DNA from: Serratia fonticola
Lineage (GTDB): Bacteria; Pseudomonadota; Gammaproteobacteria; Enterobacterales; Enterobacteriaceae
Assembly (NCBI RefSeq): GCF_006715025.1
Contig: NZ_VFMK01000001.1
Span: 3,038,001 to 3,102,000, forward strand
Length of the DNA stretch: 64,000 nucleotides
Reading direction: 5' to 3'
The translations under genes were made by a program, and so were the position numbers. This document shows positions 43,332-52,452 of this stretch, one piece after another (within the stretch, counting starts at the first letter, position 1; the number at the start of each line of letters is the position of its first letter). Under the pieces are notes generated by a model. It was given only the letters and a program-made list of their open reading frames with translations, did not search any database and had not been told where the DNA came from.

Positions 43332-44282
43332 TTATTTGAACAGATCGGCGCTAACGGTCAGGTTACCACCGCTCTTGTTCTGCCACTGGCGAGTAACGTG
43401 GTAATACTTGGCACCTTTAGCCGCTGCACGTTTTGCTACTTCGGTAGAAACGTCAGTCATGCTGTTGAAGTGGCCAGTGAAAGTCACCGAATCAAACGGC
43501 ACCATTTGCGCTGCGGTCACGTTATTCACTTCCTGGATCTTGGTGCCATCCGGCAGTGTTACGGTATAGCGCTGGCCGGTTGAGGACTGTGTCTCAAAGA
43601 AACGGCCAACATCACGGCTTGGGGAACCTGAGGAAGCAACGCCAGGGATCTCGACTTTAGCCGCTTCTGCGCCCCCAGCAGCCAACATGGCTTTACCCGC
43701 TTCCGAATCAGCAGGCACGGCATCCGGGCTTTGAACCACACGCTTAGGCGCGTCGGCTTTATAGATATAAGCGGTAATGAACTGGTTACCCCCCTGGTTG
43801 GCATCAACCTGACGAACGATAAAGAACGACGCTGCGCCTTTCTTCTGCGCGGCTTTGGTGATGGCGTCGTTGATATCCGGCTGGCTGCGGTAGAAACCGC
43901 TGACGGTGACCGTATCGTAAGGTTCAAGCAGGAAGGCTTCGTCTTTCGGCAATTCTTTCACGCCGTTAATTACGCGGTACTTGGTTTCTTTGCTCACTTC
44001 TGGCGCATCTTTATGATAGATGTCTGCAGTGACGCGCCAGTTGCCGCCATTGTTACCGTTGTTGATATCCTGGATATAGAAGGCGTCGGCACCCAGTTTA
44101 TCTGCACGGCGTGATACCGCGTCGGCAGCTTCGTTGATGGCATTAAAACGGCCCGTAATGGTAATGCGATCAAACGGCTTAATGGCCGCTGCTTTTTCAG
44201 GAGTTAACTCTTGCGCGGCATGCACAGACAGCGCGGTAAGTGATAACAAGGCTGATGCGATGATCGTGGTCTTCAGCTTCAT
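43332..44282 (-). CDS. ydgH: YdgH, triple DUF1471 periplasmic protein
   Basis: A 316-residue exported protein with a signal peptide (MKLKTTIIASALLSLTALSVHA) and three YdgH/BhsA/McbA-like (DUF1471) domains in tandem. Each has the pattern PFDRITITGRFNAINEAADAV, ADKLGADAFYI and a closing TADIYK-like strand, at about 35-95, 115-180 and 250-315. E. coli YdgH (SslE-like naming varies) has no firm function. Serratia homologues have been linked to stress and biofilm phenotypes only by family. AAGGA precedes the ATG. Confidence 0.93.
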   Translation of the reverse strand: MKLKTTIIASALLSLTALSVHAAQELTPEKAAAIKPFDRITITGRFNAINEAADAVSRRADKLGADAFYIQDINNGNNGGNWRVTADIYHKDAPEVSKETKYRVINGVKELPKDEAFLLEPYDTVTVSGFYRSQPDINDAITKAAQKKGAASFFIVRQVDANQGGNQFITAYIYKADAPKRVVQSPDAVPADSEAGKAMLAAGGAEAAKVEIPGVASSGSPSRDVGRFFETQSSTGQRYTVTLPDGTKIQEVNNVTAAQMVPFDSVTFTGHFNSMTDVSTEVAKRAAAKGAKYYHVTRQWQNKSGGNLTVSADLFK

Positions 44283-44821
44283 AAAAAATCCTTTCGCCTA
44301 GCGCATTAACGTTTATAACGTGCTGAACAGTTTATGTGTAATTCAGCCGCCGATTATTACATGTAATCTTGGTGGGTGTCTCAGCATTTTATGTTATGCA
44401 GTGAGACAAAACTGAACTGAGGCTATTTATCCTCGGCCCGGTCAATTCAATATAAGTTTCAATAATAAAGCGTTTAATGTCATTAATGTTAATTGTTCAC
44501 AAATTTATAACTTTTGGGCGTTGCGCCCGCTTCTGGCCAGAAGTTGCTTAGAATGAGGTTGGCACAATAGTGCGCTGAAAACGCTTATCAGGTTATCTTT
44601 TCCACCCAAATTTGCGATTTGTCATATCCTTAGGTGAGTTTTTATGTGAAAACTGGCGGGGAAACGTAAGCAATTATGGATCATCGATCACATTTTCAGT
44701 AGGTTATAGGTGGCACCTTAATAGGTTTGCAGGTCAAGTTGGATAAATCCTGTGGGCAAGTGCTATCGCTATGGGTAGGAAGAAAATAAACATCATCAGA
44801 GACAGGTGAGAAGGGAACATT
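44283..44821. other. Intergenic region ydgH-pntA
   Basis: A 539-bp gap between divergent genes, AT-rich near ydgH. It contains a perfect 14-bp palindrome, CTTCTGGCCAGAAG at 44530-44543, and the pntA leader with GAAGGGAAC before the ATG. No open frame with a good ribosome binding site is seen. An unrecognised small RNA cannot be excluded. Confidence 0.6.
44530..44543. promoter_or_regulatory. Perfect 14-bp palindrome upstream of pntA
   Basis: CTTCTGGCCAGAAG is its own reverse complement. It could be a regulator binding site for the divergent pntA or ydgH; no known consensus was recognised. Confidence 0.3.
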
Positions 44822-46348
44822 ATGCGTATTGGTGTACCAAGAGAACGGTTGGCCAATGAAGCCCGTGTTGCAGCAACGCCGAAAACGGTTGAACAGTTGC
44901 TGAAACTGGGCTTTACCGTCGCGATTGAAACCGCGGCGGGTAAACTGGCAAGCTTTGAAGATGCTGCGTATGAAGCCGCAGGCGCGACAATTACCGATAC
45001 TGCCGATGTCTGGCAATCGGATCTGATCCTGAAAGTTAACGCGCCACAAGAGGACGAAATCGCGTTAATGCGTGAGGGTAGTACGTTAGTCAGCTTTATC
45101 TGGCCTGCGCAAAATCCAGAATTAATGGCAAAACTGGCTGCGCGTAATGTCACCGCCATGGCCATGGATTCCGTGCCGCGTATTTCGCGCGCGCAGTCTA
45201 TGGATGCATTGAGTTCGATGGCCAACATCGCAGGCTATCGAGCTATTGTTGAAGCCGCGCACGAGTTCGGGCGTTTCTTCACCGGCCAGATCACCGCAGC
45301 AGGTAAAGTACCACCGGCAAAAGTCATGATCATTGGTGCCGGGGTTGCGGGGTTGGCAGCGATCGGTGCTGCGGGCAGTTTGGGAGCCATTGTTCGAGCC
45401 TTTGACACCCGTCCGGAAGTCAAAGAGCAAGTGCAGAGTATGGGGGCTGAATTCCTTGAGCTGGACTTTGAGGAAGAAGCGGGCAGTGGCGATGGTTATG
45501 CCAAAGTGATGTCTGAAGCCTTTATCAAAGCGGAGATGGCGCTGTTTGCCGCGCAGGCTGAGGAAGTCGACATTATCGTGACGACTGCGCTGATCCCAGG
45601 TAAACCGGCGCCGAAGCTGATTACCAAAGAGATGGTAGCAACCATGAAGCCGGGTAGTGTGATTGTCGATCTGGCAGCACAAACCGGCGGCAACTGTGAG
45701 CTGACCGTTGCCGATCGGGTAACCGTCACCGAAAATGGCGTGAAGATTATCGGCTATACCGATCTGCCAAGCCGTTTGCCAACACAGTCTTCGCAGCTTT
45801 ATGGCACCAACCTGGTGAACCTGCTCAAACTGCTGTCGAAAGAAAAAAATGGTGAAATCGACATTGATTTCGACGATACCGTTATCCGTGGCGTTACCGT
45901 TGTGCGCGATGGCGAAGTCACCTGGCCAGCACCGCCAATCCAGGTTTCTGCTCAGCCGAAGCAGGCTGCTGCCGCGCCAATCGAAAAAGTAGAGAAAAAG
46001 CCCGCCTCACCGTGGATGAAATATGGCTTGATCGCTTTGGCGATTGTGCTATTCGGCTGGTTTGCCGATTCGGCACCGAAAGAGTTCCTGTCGCACTTTA
46101 CCGTGTTTGCGCTGGCCTGCGTAGTGGGTTACTACGTGGTCTGGAACGTCAGCCATGCACTGCATACCCCGTTGATGTCGGTCACTAACGCGATCTCTGG
46201 GATTATCGTGGTCGGTGCGTTGTTGCAGATTGGCAGTGGCGGCTGGGTGAGTTTCCTCTCCTTTGTCGCCGTGCTGATTGCCAGCATCAACATCTTTGGT
46301 GGATTCACCGTCACTCAGCGCATGCTGAAGATGTTCCGCAAAAACTAA
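44822..46348 (+). CDS. pntA: NAD(P) transhydrogenase subunit alpha
   Basis: Alpha subunit of the proton-translocating transhydrogenase, which uses the proton gradient to reduce NADP with NADH. The 508-residue protein has an alanine-dehydrogenase-like NAD domain (about 1-380) with IGAGVAGLAAIGAAGSLGA, a linker rich in Ala/Pro/Lys, and a C-terminal membrane part with four hydrophobic helices (about 400-500). GAAGGG lies before the ATG. pntB follows after 12 bp. Confidence 0.98.
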   Translation: MRIGVPRERLANEARVAATPKTVEQLLKLGFTVAIETAAGKLASFEDAAYEAAGATITDTADVWQSDLILKVNAPQEDEIALMREGSTLVSFIWPAQNPELMAKLAARNVTAMAMDSVPRISRAQSMDALSSMANIAGYRAIVEAAHEFGRFFTGQITAAGKVPPAKVMIIGAGVAGLAAIGAAGSLGAIVRAFDTRPEVKEQVQSMGAEFLELDFEEEAGSGDGYAKVMSEAFIKAEMALFAAQAEEVDIIVTTALIPGKPAPKLITKEMVATMKPGSVIVDLAAQTGGNCELTVADRVTVTENGVKIIGYTDLPSRLPTQSSQLYGTNLVNLLKLLSKEKNGEIDIDFDDTVIRGVTVVRDGEVTWPAPPIQVSAQPKQAAAAPIEKVEKKPASPWMKYGLIALAIVLFGWFADSAPKEFLSHFTVFALACVVGYYVVWNVSHALHTPLMSVTNAISGIIVVGALLQIGSGGWVSFLSFVAVLIASINIFGGFTVTQRMLKMFRKN

Positions 46349-46360
46349 GGGGTAGCAAAA

Positions 46361-47752
46361 ATGTCTGGTGGATTAGTTACAGCTGCATACATTGTTGCCG
46401 CTATTTTGTTTATTTTCAGCCTGGCGGGTCTTTCGCGCCATGAAACGTCCAAGCAGGGTAACCTGTTCGGCGTTGCCGGGATGGCGATTGCCTTGATCGC
46501 CACAATCCTCGGGCCGGATTCCGGTAACGTGGGTTGGATCATTATCGCGATGATCATCGGTGGTTCTATCGGCGTCTATCTGGCGAAAAAAGTCGAAATG
46601 ACTGAAATGCCAGAGCTGGTCGCGGTGCTGCATAGCTTCGTTGGCCTGGCGGCGGTGCTGGTTGGCTTCAACAGCTACCTGGACCACGGCGCAGCGGCGA
46701 TGGACCCGGTGATGGAAAATATCCATCTTACCGAGGTATTCCTGGGTATCTTCATTGGTGCGGTGACCTTTACCGGTTCTATCGTGGCCTTTGGTAAACT
46801 GCGCGGCATTATTTCCTCCAAACCGCTGATGTTGCCTAACCGCCACAAACTGAACCTGGCTGCGCTGGTCGTTTCCTTCCTGCTGATGGTGCTGTTCGTT
46901 CGTACCCATAGCGTAGGCTGGGAAGTGTTCGCACTGCTGATCATGACCGTGATTGCCTTGGGCTTCGGCTGGCATCTGGTGGCGTCAATCGGTGGGGCAG
47001 ACATGCCGGTCGTGGTGTCAATGCTGAACTCCTACTCCGGTTGGGCGGCGGCGGCGGCAGGCTTTATGCTGAGCAACGACCTGCTGATCGTTACCGGTGC
47101 GTTGGTCGGTTCTTCCGGTGCAATCCTGTCTTACATCATGTGTAAGGCGATGAACCGCTCCTTTATCAGCGTGATTGCCGGTGGTTTCGGTACCGATGGT
47201 TCTTCCACCGGTGATGCTGAAGAAATGGGCGAATACCGTGAAACCACGGCAGAAGAAGTGGCGGAGCAACTGAAGAACTCAACGTCAGTGATCATCACCC
47301 CAGGTTATGGCATGGCGGTGGCGCAGGCGCAGTATCCAGTGGCAGAAATCACCGAAAAACTGCGGGCACGCGGCATCAAGGTGCGTTTTGGTATTCACCC
47401 GGTAGCAGGGCGTTTGCCTGGCCACATGAACGTGCTGCTGGCGGAAGCCAAAGTGCCGTACGATGTGGTGCTGGAGATGGATGAAATCAACGATGATTTC
47501 CCGGATACCGATACCGTATTGGTGATTGGCGCCAACGACACGGTGAACCCGGCGGCGTTGGAGGATCCGCGCAGCCCAATCGCGGGCATGCCGGTACTGG
47601 AAGTGTGGAAAGCGCAAAACGTTATCGCGTTCAAACGCTCAATGAATACCGGTTATGCCGGGGTGCAGAACCCGCTGTTCTTTAAAGAGAACACCCAGAT
47701 GCTGTTTGGCGATGCCAAAGACAGCGTGGAAGCGATCCTGCGCGCACTGTAA
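46361..47752 (+). CDS. pntB: NAD(P) transhydrogenase subunit beta
   Basis: Beta subunit of the same complex, 463 residues. The first ~260 residues form hydrophobic helices that include proton-channel residues (for example MLNSYSGWAAAAAGFML and a membrane His in LHSFVGLAAV). The C-terminal NADP-binding domain has GYGMAVAQAQ, HPVAGRLPGHMN and GANDTVNPAA. AAGGGG precedes the ATG. A strong terminator follows. Confidence 0.98.
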   Translation: MSGGLVTAAYIVAAILFIFSLAGLSRHETSKQGNLFGVAGMAIALIATILGPDSGNVGWIIIAMIIGGSIGVYLAKKVEMTEMPELVAVLHSFVGLAAVLVGFNSYLDHGAAAMDPVMENIHLTEVFLGIFIGAVTFTGSIVAFGKLRGIISSKPLMLPNRHKLNLAALVVSFLLMVLFVRTHSVGWEVFALLIMTVIALGFGWHLVASIGGADMPVVVSMLNSYSGWAAAAAGFMLSNDLLIVTGALVGSSGAILSYIMCKAMNRSFISVIAGGFGTDGSSTGDAEEMGEYRETTAEEVAEQLKNSTSVIITPGYGMAVAQAQYPVAEITEKLRARGIKVRFGIHPVAGRLPGHMNVLLAEAKVPYDVVLEMDEINDDFPDTDTVLVIGANDTVNPAALEDPRSPIAGMPVLEVWKAQNVIAFKRSMNTGYAGVQNPLFFKENTQMLFGDAKDSVEAILRAL

Positions 47753-47775
47753 TAAAATAGGTAATCGTTAACACC

Positions 47776-47807
47776 ATGCCAGTCATCCAGATGACTGGCA
47801 TTTTTTT
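47776..47807 (+). terminator. pntAB terminator
   Basis: ATGCCAGTCAT / ATGACTGGCAT form an 11-bp stem with a 4-nt loop, followed by seven T. Confidence 0.93.
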
Positions 47808-48030
47808 ATCTCTTGTCGTTAGTACCCACGATTCTGCCGCCAGTGTTGAACGCTTGAGGGTAGGGGGCGTTCGTTTTTTGCCAGGCAGAGGATAATACCG
47901 GCAAAATTTGTGCTTAATTTTGCTGAATTCGTATGATATTTGTGCAATCCAACACATCAGATCACAATTAAGGGGCACAATGAGGTATCTTATGTCCCGA
48001 TTTCATCCATTTAACGGATCCTAGACCCCT

Positions 48031-49224
48031 ATGATTATCAAACCTAAGGTTCGCGGCTTTATCTGTACCACCACTCATCCGGTTGGTTGTGAAGCTAATG
48101 TTCGTCGTCAGATTGCCTACACTAAAGCGCAGGGCAAGATTGCCAATGGTCCAAAGCGTGTGTTGGTGATTGGTGCATCTACCGGTTATGGTCTGGCTTC
48201 CCGCATTGCTACCGCTTTTGGCAGCGATGCTGCAACCATCGGCGTGTTCTTCGAGAAAGCGGGAACAGAAAGTAAACCGGCTACCGCAGGCTGGTACAAC
48301 TCTGCCGCCTTTGATAAAGCGGCGAAAGAAGCCGGTTTGTACGCGAAAAGCGTTAATGGTGATGCCTTCTCCAACGAATGTCGCGCCAAGGTCATTGAGT
48401 TGATTAAAGCCGATCTGGGCCAGATCGATCTGGTGGTTTACTCACTGGCTTCTCCGGTGCGTAAAATGCCTGACACCGGTGAAGTCGTGCGTTCTGCGCT
48501 CAAGCCAATCGGTGAGGTTTACACCACCACCGCGATTGATACCAATAAAGATCAAATCATCACCGCCTCGGTTGAACCAGCGAGCGAAGAAGAGATCCAG
48601 AATACCATCACCGTGATGGGCGGCCAGGATTGGGAACTGTGGATGTCTGCACTGGAAGACGCTGGCGTCCTGGCGGAAGGTGCCAAGTCTGTAGCTTATT
48701 CCTATATCGGTACCGATCTGACCTGGCCAATTTACTGGCATGGTACGCTGGGTCGTGCCAAAGAAGACTTGGACCGTGCTGCTACCGCGATTCGTGGCGA
48801 TCTTTCTGCCAAGGGCGGTACCGCGCACGTGGCCGTGCTGAAATCTGTCGTTACCCAGGCTTCTTCTGCGATCCCGGTAATGCCTCTTTATATCTCCATG
48901 GCCTTTAAGATCATGAAGGAAAAGGGGATTCATGAAGGCTGTATGGAACAGGTTTACCGTCTGATGCGTACCCGTCTGTACAGCGACGACATGCCGCTGG
49001 ACGATCATGCGCGTATCCGCATGGATGACTGGGAACTGCGTGACGACGTGCAGAAAGCCTGCCGTGATTTGTGGCCATCAATCACCACAGAAAACCTCAG
49101 CGAACTGACGGATTACACTGGCTACAAGCAGGAATTCCTACGTCTGTTTGGTTTTGGTCTGGAAGAAGTGGACTATGATGCGGACGTCAACCCAGACGTG
49201 CGTTTCGATGTGGTTGAACTTTAA
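48031..49224 (+). CDS. fabV: Enoyl-ACP reductase FabV
   Basis: NADH-dependent trans-2-enoyl-ACP (or CoA) reductase of the FabV type, last step of the fatty-acid elongation cycle. The 397-residue protein has VLVIGASTGYGLASRIATAFG near residue 45 and the FabV-specific catalytic Tyr-x8-Lys (YWHGTLGRAK). FabV enzymes are naturally resistant to triclosan. E. coli lacks fabV, whereas Yersinia and Serratia carry it. The ribosome binding site is weak (GGATCC). It is convergent with uspE. Confidence 0.96.
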   Translation: MIIKPKVRGFICTTTHPVGCEANVRRQIAYTKAQGKIANGPKRVLVIGASTGYGLASRIATAFGSDAATIGVFFEKAGTESKPATAGWYNSAAFDKAAKEAGLYAKSVNGDAFSNECRAKVIELIKADLGQIDLVVYSLASPVRKMPDTGEVVRSALKPIGEVYTTTAIDTNKDQIITASVEPASEEEIQNTITVMGGQDWELWMSALEDAGVLAEGAKSVAYSYIGTDLTWPIYWHGTLGRAKEDLDRAATAIRGDLSAKGGTAHVAVLKSVVTQASSAIPVMPLYISMAFKIMKEKGIHEGCMEQVYRLMRTRLYSDDMPLDDHARIRMDDWELRDDVQKACRDLWPSITTENLSELTDYTGYKQEFLRLFGFGLEEVDYDADVNPDVRFDVVEL

Positions 49225-49243
49225 GTTCTGAGCCATGAACAAG

Positions 49244-49264
49244 AAGGGCCCTTCCGGGCCCTTT
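49244..49264. terminator. fabV/uspE terminator
   Basis: AAGGGCCC-TTCC-GGGCCCTT is a perfect 8-bp stem between convergent genes, followed by TCTC on the plus strand and by CTTG on the minus strand. Confidence 0.8.
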
Positions 49265-49296
49265 CTCATTGTATCGCGCATGCATTACCGCAAGCA

Positions 49297-50259
49297 TCAA
49301 TCCTCATCGTCGTGTTCGTCATCCTCATCGAGTTCGATCGGGCAATTGAAGCCATCTGGCTTGAGCGCCAGCAGGTCACATTTCAGATGGTCGATCACAT
49401 GTTCTGCCGTGTTGCCGATAAACGCAGCGGAAATCCCGGTGCGACCCAGCGTACCCAACACCACAACGCCCGCCTGCAGATGTTCGGCCAAATCCGGGAT
49501 CACCTCTTCCGGCAAACCTTTTTCGACATGGGTGAACTCTTCATTGATATGGAATTTCTGCCTTAGTGCCTTCATGGCGATCAGATGCTGCCCACGGATG
49601 GCGTCGTTATACACGCTAGGGTCAAAATCAGGCAGCTCAATGGCGATATTGATTGGCGTGACCGGGTAAGCGCCAACCAGATGCACTTCGGTCTGATTAA
49701 CGTTTTGTGCCAGCTCCAGCGTTTCTTTGACTAAACGGATATTCAGTGGATCGTGATAAGGTTCTTCGCTGGAAAGGTTGACGGCCACCAACGCCTTGCC
49801 GCCTTCTGGCCACGGCTGATCTTTTACCATCCATACCGGGCATGGGCATTTTCGCAGCAGGTGCCAATCAGTAGGGGTGAAAATCACCGATTCCAACCTG
49901 TCGTGCTGATGGGTCATTTTCAGTAGCAGATCGTGATTGCTGCTGAGAACTTCTTGGATAATCGCCTCATAAGGGCGATTGTGCCACACCACCTTGATTT
50001 CAATAGGAACGCCGTCCTGAAGATAGTAGCGGCATTGTTCCTTAATCCACGCTGCGCGTTGGCTGATCACGCCTTGCCGCATCGCCGTTCTTTCATCTGG
50101 GGAAAGCAGGGTGGTCATTTCGTAAGAGAAATCATAGATAGGAAGGAAGGCTTTAATACGCCCACCGTTGCGCTTGACCAGGTAAACCGCCCGACGAAGT
50201 GCCGGTTGATCGTCCTGATTGGGGTCAATAGCCACCAGAAGATTCTGATACTTCGCCAT
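49297..50259 (-). CDS. uspE: Universal stress protein UspE
   Basis: A 320-residue protein made of two tandem Usp domains (about 1-150 and 155-305), each opening with a LLVAIDPN / ALVAVNLS strand. The second contains GTLGRTGISAAFIGNTAEHVI, an ATP-binding-like loop. The C-terminus is very acidic (ELDEDDEHDDED). UspE supports stress survival, motility and adhesion in E. coli. AGGAGG precedes the ATG. It lies downstream of fnr on the same strand, the same arrangement as E. coli. Confidence 0.96.
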   Translation of the reverse strand: MAKYQNLLVAIDPNQDDQPALRRAVYLVKRNGGRIKAFLPIYDFSYEMTTLLSPDERTAMRQGVISQRAAWIKEQCRYYLQDGVPIEIKVVWHNRPYEAIIQEVLSSNHDLLLKMTHQHDRLESVIFTPTDWHLLRKCPCPVWMVKDQPWPEGGKALVAVNLSSEEPYHDPLNIRLVKETLELAQNVNQTEVHLVGAYPVTPINIAIELPDFDPSVYNDAIRGQHLIAMKALRQKFHINEEFTHVEKGLPEEVIPDLAEHLQAGVVVLGTLGRTGISAAFIGNTAEHVIDHLKCDLLALKPDGFNCPIELDEDDEHDDED

Positions 50260-50344
50260 AGGGCCTCCTTACAGCTGTAGATCAACAGTCTGTCCAACTA
50301 CAGAGTAACCCAACATTGAAAAACAGAACAGAGGCAGAGAAGCG

Positions 50345-50367
50345 ACGGGCCAAAATTATTGGCCCGT
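50345..50367 (-). terminator. fnr terminator hairpin
   Basis: ACGGGCCAA / TTGGCCCGT form a 9-bp stem 8 bp after the fnr stop. The T content downstream on the minus strand is moderate (CGCTTCTCTG). Confidence 0.7.
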
Positions 50368-50374
50368 TGAGAGA

Positions 50375-51139
50375 TCAAGCGTTTACGGAAACGTTAATTC
50401 GGGGGGTACCAGCCAGTTGTGACAGCGCATCGACATTTTCGATGGTGATGTATTTACCTTTTACGCTGAGGATCTCGCTCTTTTGGAAGCGCCCCAGCAG
50501 GCGGCTGATAGTTTCCACGGTCAAACCAAGGTAGTTACCGATATCGCCACGGGTCATGGTCAAACGGAACTCACGAGGGGAGAAACCACGCTCGGCAAAG
50601 CGATGAGAAAGGTTATACACAAAAGCGGCCAGACGTTCTTCTGCGTTTTTCTTCGACAGCAGCAGGATCATGTCCTGATCGCCTTTGATTTCACCGCTCA
50701 TCAGGCGCATGATTTGCTGACGCAGGTTCGGCATTTTGCCGGAAAGGTCGTCCAGCGTTTCAAACGGGATCTCACAGACCATTGAGGTTTCCAGTGCCTG
50801 AGCAAAACTAGGGTGTTTCAGGCCGCCAATAGCGTCAAACCCAACCAGATCGCCTGCCAGATGGAAACCCGTAATTTGCTCATCACCCTGTTCAGTGATG
50901 GTGTAGCTCTTGATGGTACCAGAGCGTATCGCATACAGCGATTTCAGTTCGTCACCGGCTTTAAACAGCGTCTGACCCTTTTGGATCGGCTTTTTCCGCT
51001 CGATGATATTATCGAGTTGATCAAGCTCGTGCGTATTCAGTGTGAACGGAATACACAGTTGGCTGATGCTGCAGTCTTGGCAATGGATCGCACAGCCACC
51101 AGACTGAATACGACGAATCACGCGTTTTTCCGGGATCAT
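50375..51139 (-). CDS. fnr: Anaerobic regulator FNR
   Basis: Oxygen-sensing activator/repressor of the Crp-Fnr family. The 254-residue protein has the N-terminal 4Fe-4S cysteines C20, C23 and C29 (CAIHCQDCSISQLC), plus a further Cys in the beta-roll (SMVCEIPF). It has the dimerisation helix and the recognition helix LGLTVETISRLLGRF, which contains the E..SR residues that read TTGAT. An FNR box upstream (51160-51173) points to autoregulation, and FnrS at 9951 is a likely target. Confidence 0.98.
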   Translation of the reverse strand: MIPEKRVIRRIQSGGCAIHCQDCSISQLCIPFTLNTHELDQLDNIIERKKPIQKGQTLFKAGDELKSLYAIRSGTIKSYTITEQGDEQITGFHLAGDLVGFDAIGGLKHPSFAQALETSMVCEIPFETLDDLSGKMPNLRQQIMRLMSGEIKGDQDMILLLSKKNAEERLAAFVYNLSHRFAERGFSPREFRLTMTRGDIGNYLGLTVETISRLLGRFQKSEILSVKGKYITIENVDALSQLAGTPRINVSVNA

Positions 51140-51562
51140 AGATTAAGCTCATGCAATAATTGATATGAGTCAATTTTAACATCATTTACGGCAAGTGATA
51201 AGTAGAGCAACAATAAGAACGGCGACATTTTGTGTGAATTTCAAACAGCGCTGGTATCAACAGGACTGTAGCACACTGATGTTTGGTGATTTATTGGCAG
51301 TTGGAATCGCCCGTTGGAAAAGCCTAAAATCGATAGCTAAGCAATAAAATCATATGAATCTAAAAATTTTATCTCCCTGGGTTATGGTTCGTAGCTGAGA
51401 TGGCGCTTTCAGCGCGATTGTAACTGTCATTAACAAATCAATATTTCAATACAAATCCGCGCTATTGCTTAGCGCATTCCCCTTAATCCCGGCCTAAGAT
51501 CCTATTGCAATCAGAGCTATGCTTTGAGTGAGAGGCAGCTGATGCCTGAGTAGGAGAGGGTT
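51140..51562. other. Intergenic region fnr-51563
   Basis: The 423-bp gap contains the FNR box of fnr at its left edge and a GCGC-rich short hairpin near 51403. The right end carries the ribosome binding site (GTAGGAGAGGG) of the 51563 gene. No open frame is supported. It marks the break in the usual fnr-ogt adjacency. Confidence 0.6.
51160..51173 (-). promoter_or_regulatory. FNR box in the fnr promoter
   Basis: TTGATATGAGTCAA fits TTGAT-N4-ATCAA with one mismatch. It lies 20 bp before the fnr start, a position expected for autorepression. Confidence 0.75.
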
Positions 51563-51904
51563 ATGAAAAGCGTCATGGTGTTATTGCTGTGCGTAGGGGC
51601 CTTGATGTCTGCCAGTAGCGCCTCTTACGCCTATGGCTATTACGGTCACGGTTACTACGGTCCTCACTTTTACGGCCCGCATTATTATGGCCCGGACGTG
51701 ATTCTGGATGTTCCGCTGGGGCCTCCACCGGTCTATTATGAGGCGCCACCAACGGTTTACGTAGCGCCGCCTACTCAAACCTATGTTGAGAAGGCACCAA
51801 GCTATGCGTATTACTGCCGTAGCCCCGCAGGCTACTATCCTCAGGTACCTCGTTGTCCTGCAGGCTGGCTGAAAGTGGTACCTGACTCGGTTCCCCCTCG
51901 ATAA
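51563..51904 (+). CDS. Small secreted Tyr/Pro/Gly-rich protein
   Basis: A 113-residue protein with a signal peptide (MKSVMVLLLCVGALMSASSASYA). A low-complexity mature N-part is built from GYYGHGYYGPHFYGPHYYGP repeats, followed by a proline-rich stretch (PPPVYYEAPPTVYVAPP) and a C-terminal Cys pair (YYCRSPAGYYPQVPRCPAGW). This CxSPxGYYPxVxxCxxGW end is seen in many small proteobacterial envelope proteins of unknown role. GGAGAGGG precedes the ATG. The next gene starts 13 bp downstream, so the pair is an operon. Confidence 0.88.
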   Translation: MKSVMVLLLCVGALMSASSASYAYGYYGHGYYGPHFYGPHYYGPDVILDVPLGPPPVYYEAPPTVYVAPPTQTYVEKAPSYAYYCRSPAGYYPQVPRCPAGWLKVVPDSVPPR

Positions 51905-51917
51905 AAAAGGGGGCCAC

Positions 51918-52448
51918 ATGAAACGCAAATTATTATCAGCAGCGAGCCTGTTCACCTGCTGTGCTTTACTTGCGGGTTGTGCCTCGGCACCGACGGGGCC
52001 TAATGTCACCGTCTTACCGGGCGATGGCAAAAGTTATGAACAGTTTAACCGCGATGATGCTATATGCCGTAATAATGCACAGAACAGTATCGGAAGTGGG
52101 GTACAGGCCGCATCAAATAACACGGTGGGAACAGCGGCAGCCGGAACGGTGTTAGGTGCAGCTGCCGGGGCATTGATTGGTGCTGCGACAGGCAATGCCG
52201 GGGCTGGTGCTGCGATCGGCGCAGGGAGTGGCTTATTGATTGGTAGTGCGGTGGGCAGCAATGCAGGCCTGCGGAGTGCCGGTAGCCTGCAACAGCAATA
52301 TGATGTTGCCTACACCCAATGTATGTATGCAAGGGGAGATCAAATTCCGGCAACCTATGATTATCGCCAAATGGATGATCGCTCGGTGCCGCCTGATTAC
52401 TCCCCGGCACCAGACAATAGTGTGCCGCCTGATTACGTTCCAAGATAA
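51918..52448 (+). CDS. Glycine-zipper lipoprotein
   Basis: A 176-residue lipoprotein with lipobox LLAGC at about residues 17-21. The centre (about 70-118) is a glycine/alanine zipper (GTVLGAAAGALIGAATGNAG and GAAIGAGSGLLIGSAVGSNAG). The C-terminus has repeated PPDY motifs (RSVPPDYSPAPDNSVPPDYVPR). Glycine-zipper lipoproteins of this type are outer-membrane associated; the specific function is unknown. It probably works with the protein encoded just upstream. Confidence 0.9.
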   Translation: MKRKLLSAASLFTCCALLAGCASAPTGPNVTVLPGDGKSYEQFNRDDAICRNNAQNSIGSGVQAASNNTVGTAAAGTVLGAAAGALIGAATGNAGAGAAIGAGSGLLIGSAVGSNAGLRSAGSLQQQYDVAYTQCMYARGDQIPATYDYRQMDDRSVPPDYSPAPDNSVPPDYVPR

Positions 52449-52452
52449 CCAC

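Noticed and set aside
43132..43404. A 90-codon open frame between ydgI and ydgH
   Set aside because: It crosses the ydgH terminator and reads antisense into ydgH; no family resemblance.
46373..46975. Long antisense frame inside pntB
   Set aside because: Shadow of a GC-rich membrane gene; His/Gln-rich nonsense composition.
47980..48024. A 14-codon frame before fabV that might be a leader peptide
   Set aside because: There is no downstream attenuator hairpin or run of regulatory codons, so a leader role is unsupported.
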